This document shows positions 62,415 through 64,000 of a DNA stretch of 64,000 nt, piece by piece (the stretch's first letter is position 1; each line of letters starts with the position of its first letter). The DNA is from Archangium violaceum (GTDB lineage: Bacteria; Myxococcota; Myxococcia; Myxococcales; Myxococcaceae). The notes under the pieces are model-generated. The model was not told the DNA's origin. It saw only the letters and a program-made list of their open reading frames with translations, and did not search any database. Location of the stretch: contig NZ_CP069396.1 in assembly GCF_016887565.1 (NCBI RefSeq), positions 12,568,001-12,632,000 of the forward strand, written 5' to 3'. Both the position numbers and the translations under genes were made by a program.

Positions 62415-63710
62415 CTACCGCCGGTACACGGTGCCGTTCTTCATGACGAAACGTACCCGCCGGAGCGAGGAGATGTCCTGGGTGGGATCTCCCTGGACGG
62501 CGACGAGGTCGGCGAGGAGGCCCTGCTTCACCTGGCCGATGCGGTCCTCCATGTGGAGCATGCGAGCGTTGACGGAGGTGGCGGCCTTGAGGGCCCGCGC
62601 GGGGGGCATGCCGTAGGCGACCATCAACTCCAACTCGCGGGCGTTGTCCCCGTGGGCGAAGACCCCCACGTCACTGCCGTTGCAGATCTGCACCCCCGAG
62701 TCGAGGGCGGCGCGGAAGCTGGCGCGCTTCTGCTGGATGGAGGCAGGCTCGGGGTCGGAGCCCTTCTTCCAACCGCCGTACTGCTGGATGGCGTCACCGG
62801 CGGCGAGCGTGGGGCAGAAGAAGACGCCGTACTGGGCCATGAGCTTGAAGACCTCCGGGGTGCCCCCATCCCCGTGCTCGATGGTCTCGACCCCGGCGAG
62901 CACGGCGCGACGCATGCCCTCGGCGGTGCTGGAGTGGACGACGACGGGGCGGCCACCGTCGCGAGCGGTCTGGACGACGAGCTTCAGCTCCTCGAGAGAG
63001 AAGGTGGGGAGCGCCTCGCCCCTGGGGCCCCAGCGGTAGTCGCCATAGACCTTGATCCAATCAGCGCCCCGGCCCATCTGCCCGCGGACGGCGCGGATGA
63101 GGGCATCGGAGCCATCGGCCTCCTCGGCGCCCTGGGGGACGTGCCACTCGGGGGCATAGCCCTTGGGTGCGTAGGAGCCGGTGGCGACGATGGCGCGGGT
63201 GGTGGCGAGCACGCGAGGCCCGGGGATGATGCCCTGCTGGATGGCCTGCTTGAGACCCACGTCGGCGTCGGCGGCGCCCTCGGTACCGAGGTCGCGCACG
63301 GTGGTGAAACCCGCGAGCAGGGTGTCGTTGGCATGACGGGTGGCGCGGGCGACGCGGAGCGCGAGCGACTCTCGGAGCACCTGATCATTCCAGGACGTCT
63401 CGTTGTAGGGGTGCAGGAGCAGGTGCGAGTGCCCCTCGATGAGACCGGGAAGGAGGGTGGTGCCGGGCAGGTCGATGCGCTCGGTTCCCGAGGGAGCGGT
63501 CACCTGGGCGGCGGGGCCGACGGCGGCGATGCGGTCACCGCGAACGAGCACGACCCAGCCCTCCTGGGGCTTGTCGGAGACGCCGTCGAAGACGCGCGCG
63601 GGACGCAGCAGGAACGAGGTGGAGGGAGCCGTGGGAGCCGAGGCCTGTGCGGACGCCATGGGAGGCACGACACAGAGGATCGCGACGAAAAGGGCGGGCA
63701 GGTGGCGCAT
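62415..63710 (-). CDS. Secreted amidohydrolase
   Basis: 431 aa. Signal peptide [21 protein letters not shown]. Metal-site motif GHSHLL ([13 protein letters not shown]), then [24 protein letters not shown] and [11 protein letters not shown] with Asp, and the [16 protein letters not shown] end, all typical of imidazolonepropionase-like amidohydrolases. Likely a periplasmic di-zinc hydrolase such as a peptidase or xenobiotic hydrolase; substrate unknown. First in the AraC/VOC operon. ATG 63710 has no strong ribosome site. Confidence 0.9.
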   Translation of the reverse strand: MRHLPALFVAILCVVPPMASAQASAPTAPSTSFLLRPARVFDGVSDKPQEGWVVLVRGDRIAAVGPAAQVTAPSGTERIDLPGTTLLPGLIEGHSHLLLHPYNETSWNDQVLRESLALRVARATRHANDTLLAGFTTVRDLGTEGAADADVGLKQAIQQGIIPGPRVLATTRAIVATGSYAPKGYAPEWHVPQGAEEADGSDALIRAVRGQMGRGADWIKVYGDYRWGPRGEALPTFSLEELKLVVQTARDGGRPVVVHSSTAEGMRRAVLAGVETIEHGDGGTPEVFKLMAQYGVFFCPTLAAGDAIQQYGGWKKGSDPEPASIQQKRASFRAALDSGVQICNGSDVGVFAHGDNARELELMVAYGMPPARALKAATSVNARMLHMEDRIGQVKQGLLADLVAVQGDPTQDISSLRRVRFVMKNGTVYRR

Positions 63711-63779
63711 GGTGGGCGAGGAGCGGGTCGAGTAACGAGCCAGCGACCTATCACAAGTAAGCCCGCTCCCCCTCCACCT

Positions 63780-63814
63780 CCCTCTCCCACCGGGAGAGGG
63801 TCGGGGTGAGGGTA
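63780..63814. repeat. Dispersed CTCTCCC...GGGAGAGGG repeat, copy 3
   Basis: CCCTCTCCC-ACC-GGGAGAGGG plus TCGGGGTGAGGGTA. Lies in the 133-nt gap between the amidohydrolase and the gene at the right edge. Confidence 0.75.
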
Positions 63815-63843
63815 CCCGTCACCGTGCGCCACCCCGAGGGCCC

Positions 63844-64000
63844 CTACTCGTCCTCCTCGATGGAGGAAGCATCCTTGCCAAAAGGAGGAGCGAACACACC
63901 GGAGAGCTGCCGTTCCTTGAGCTCCTTGTCGCGCTCGAGGTCGGCGTAGGTCATGCCGGGGGACTCGGGACCGGGGCGTTGGGCCTCGTCCTCGGAGTGC
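63844..64000 (-). CDS. Partial hypothetical protein, C terminus only
   Basis: Minus-strand frame open to the right edge; readable part EDEAQRPGPESPGMTYADLE, RDKELKERQLSGVFAPPFGK and DASSIEEDE before the stop. Acidic and charged, no recognisable domain. The rest of the gene lies outside the window. Confidence 0.55.
   Translation of the reverse strand, partial: HSEDEAQRPGPESPGMTYADLERDKELKERQLSGVFAPPFGKDASSIEEDE

Overview
The window looks like chromosome of a large-genome, GC-rich myxobacterium, probably the Archangium/Cystobacter/Melittangium side of Myxococcota. This rests on content, not on a search: several eukaryotic-like Ser/Thr kinases, a very large kinase/AAA/histidine-kinase fusion, a DUF1800/DUF1501 pair, a kinase-tail type membrane protein, and strong third-position GC. 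No rRNA, tRNA, insertion sequence or CRISPR array was seen. About 50 protein genes are supported, most with recognisable families.

Layout. 0-4.6 kb: a same-strand cluster of a SAVED-domain protein carrying an HExxH zincin-like half, a CD-NTase (oligonucleotide cyclase), an ECF-type sigma factor and a small Ser/Thr kinase; the first two form a CBASS-like anti-phage pair. 4.7-8.7 kb: an orphan Ig-like protein and a DUF1800/DUF1501 secreted pair. 8.9-17.6 kb: a VOC protein and two big sensor kinases sharing an unusual LHNVGN phospho-acceptor box. 17.6-21.7 kb: aldehyde dehydrogenase and acetolactate-synthase-like genes divergent from a LysR regulator with a perfect T-N11-A palindrome between them. 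21.8-30.8 kb: a class III cyclase/AAA/TPR regulator, then a split-borosin-type pair (small helical precursor plus OphMA/SonM-like alpha-N-methyltransferase), divergent from a P450, an ABC exporter and a styrene-monooxygenase-like flavoprotein. 30.8-37.1 kb: PRC-barrel, membrane Ser/Thr kinase, PH-domain protein, hydrolase, SRPBCC and penicillin-binding-type serine hydrolase genes.

37.2-43.1 kb: a compact two-component block (FixJ-type regulator, lone receiver, PAS histidine kinase) with two alpha/beta hydrolases and a short-chain dehydrogenase, sharing CATACC-type sites; it resembles proteobacterial signalling blocks and may be acquired. 43.3-45.2 kb: a nucleotidyltransferase-like gene, a 48-residue Cys protein and a PD-(D/E)xK-like protein. 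45.3-50.9 kb: a LodA/LodB-type quinoprotein oxidase operon headed by a secreted di-haem cytochrome; both oxidase and cytochrome carry beta-trefoil (fascin-like) repeats. 51.0-64.0 kb: kinase-tail membrane protein, Cys-rich secreted peptide, acyl-CoA synthetase, beta-lactamase-fold hydrolase, quinone oxidoreductase under a 25-bp TetR-style palindrome, a coiled-coil protein with repeated short motifs, acyl-CoA dehydrogenase, secreted metalloprotease, and an amidohydrolase-AraC-VOC operon. A gene cut by the right edge ends the window.

The strongest candidates for something new are the SAVED-zincin/CD-NTase/sigma/kinase cluster and the split-borosin locus with its odd low-complexity tail. The trefoil-decorated LodA/LodB/cytochrome operon is third.
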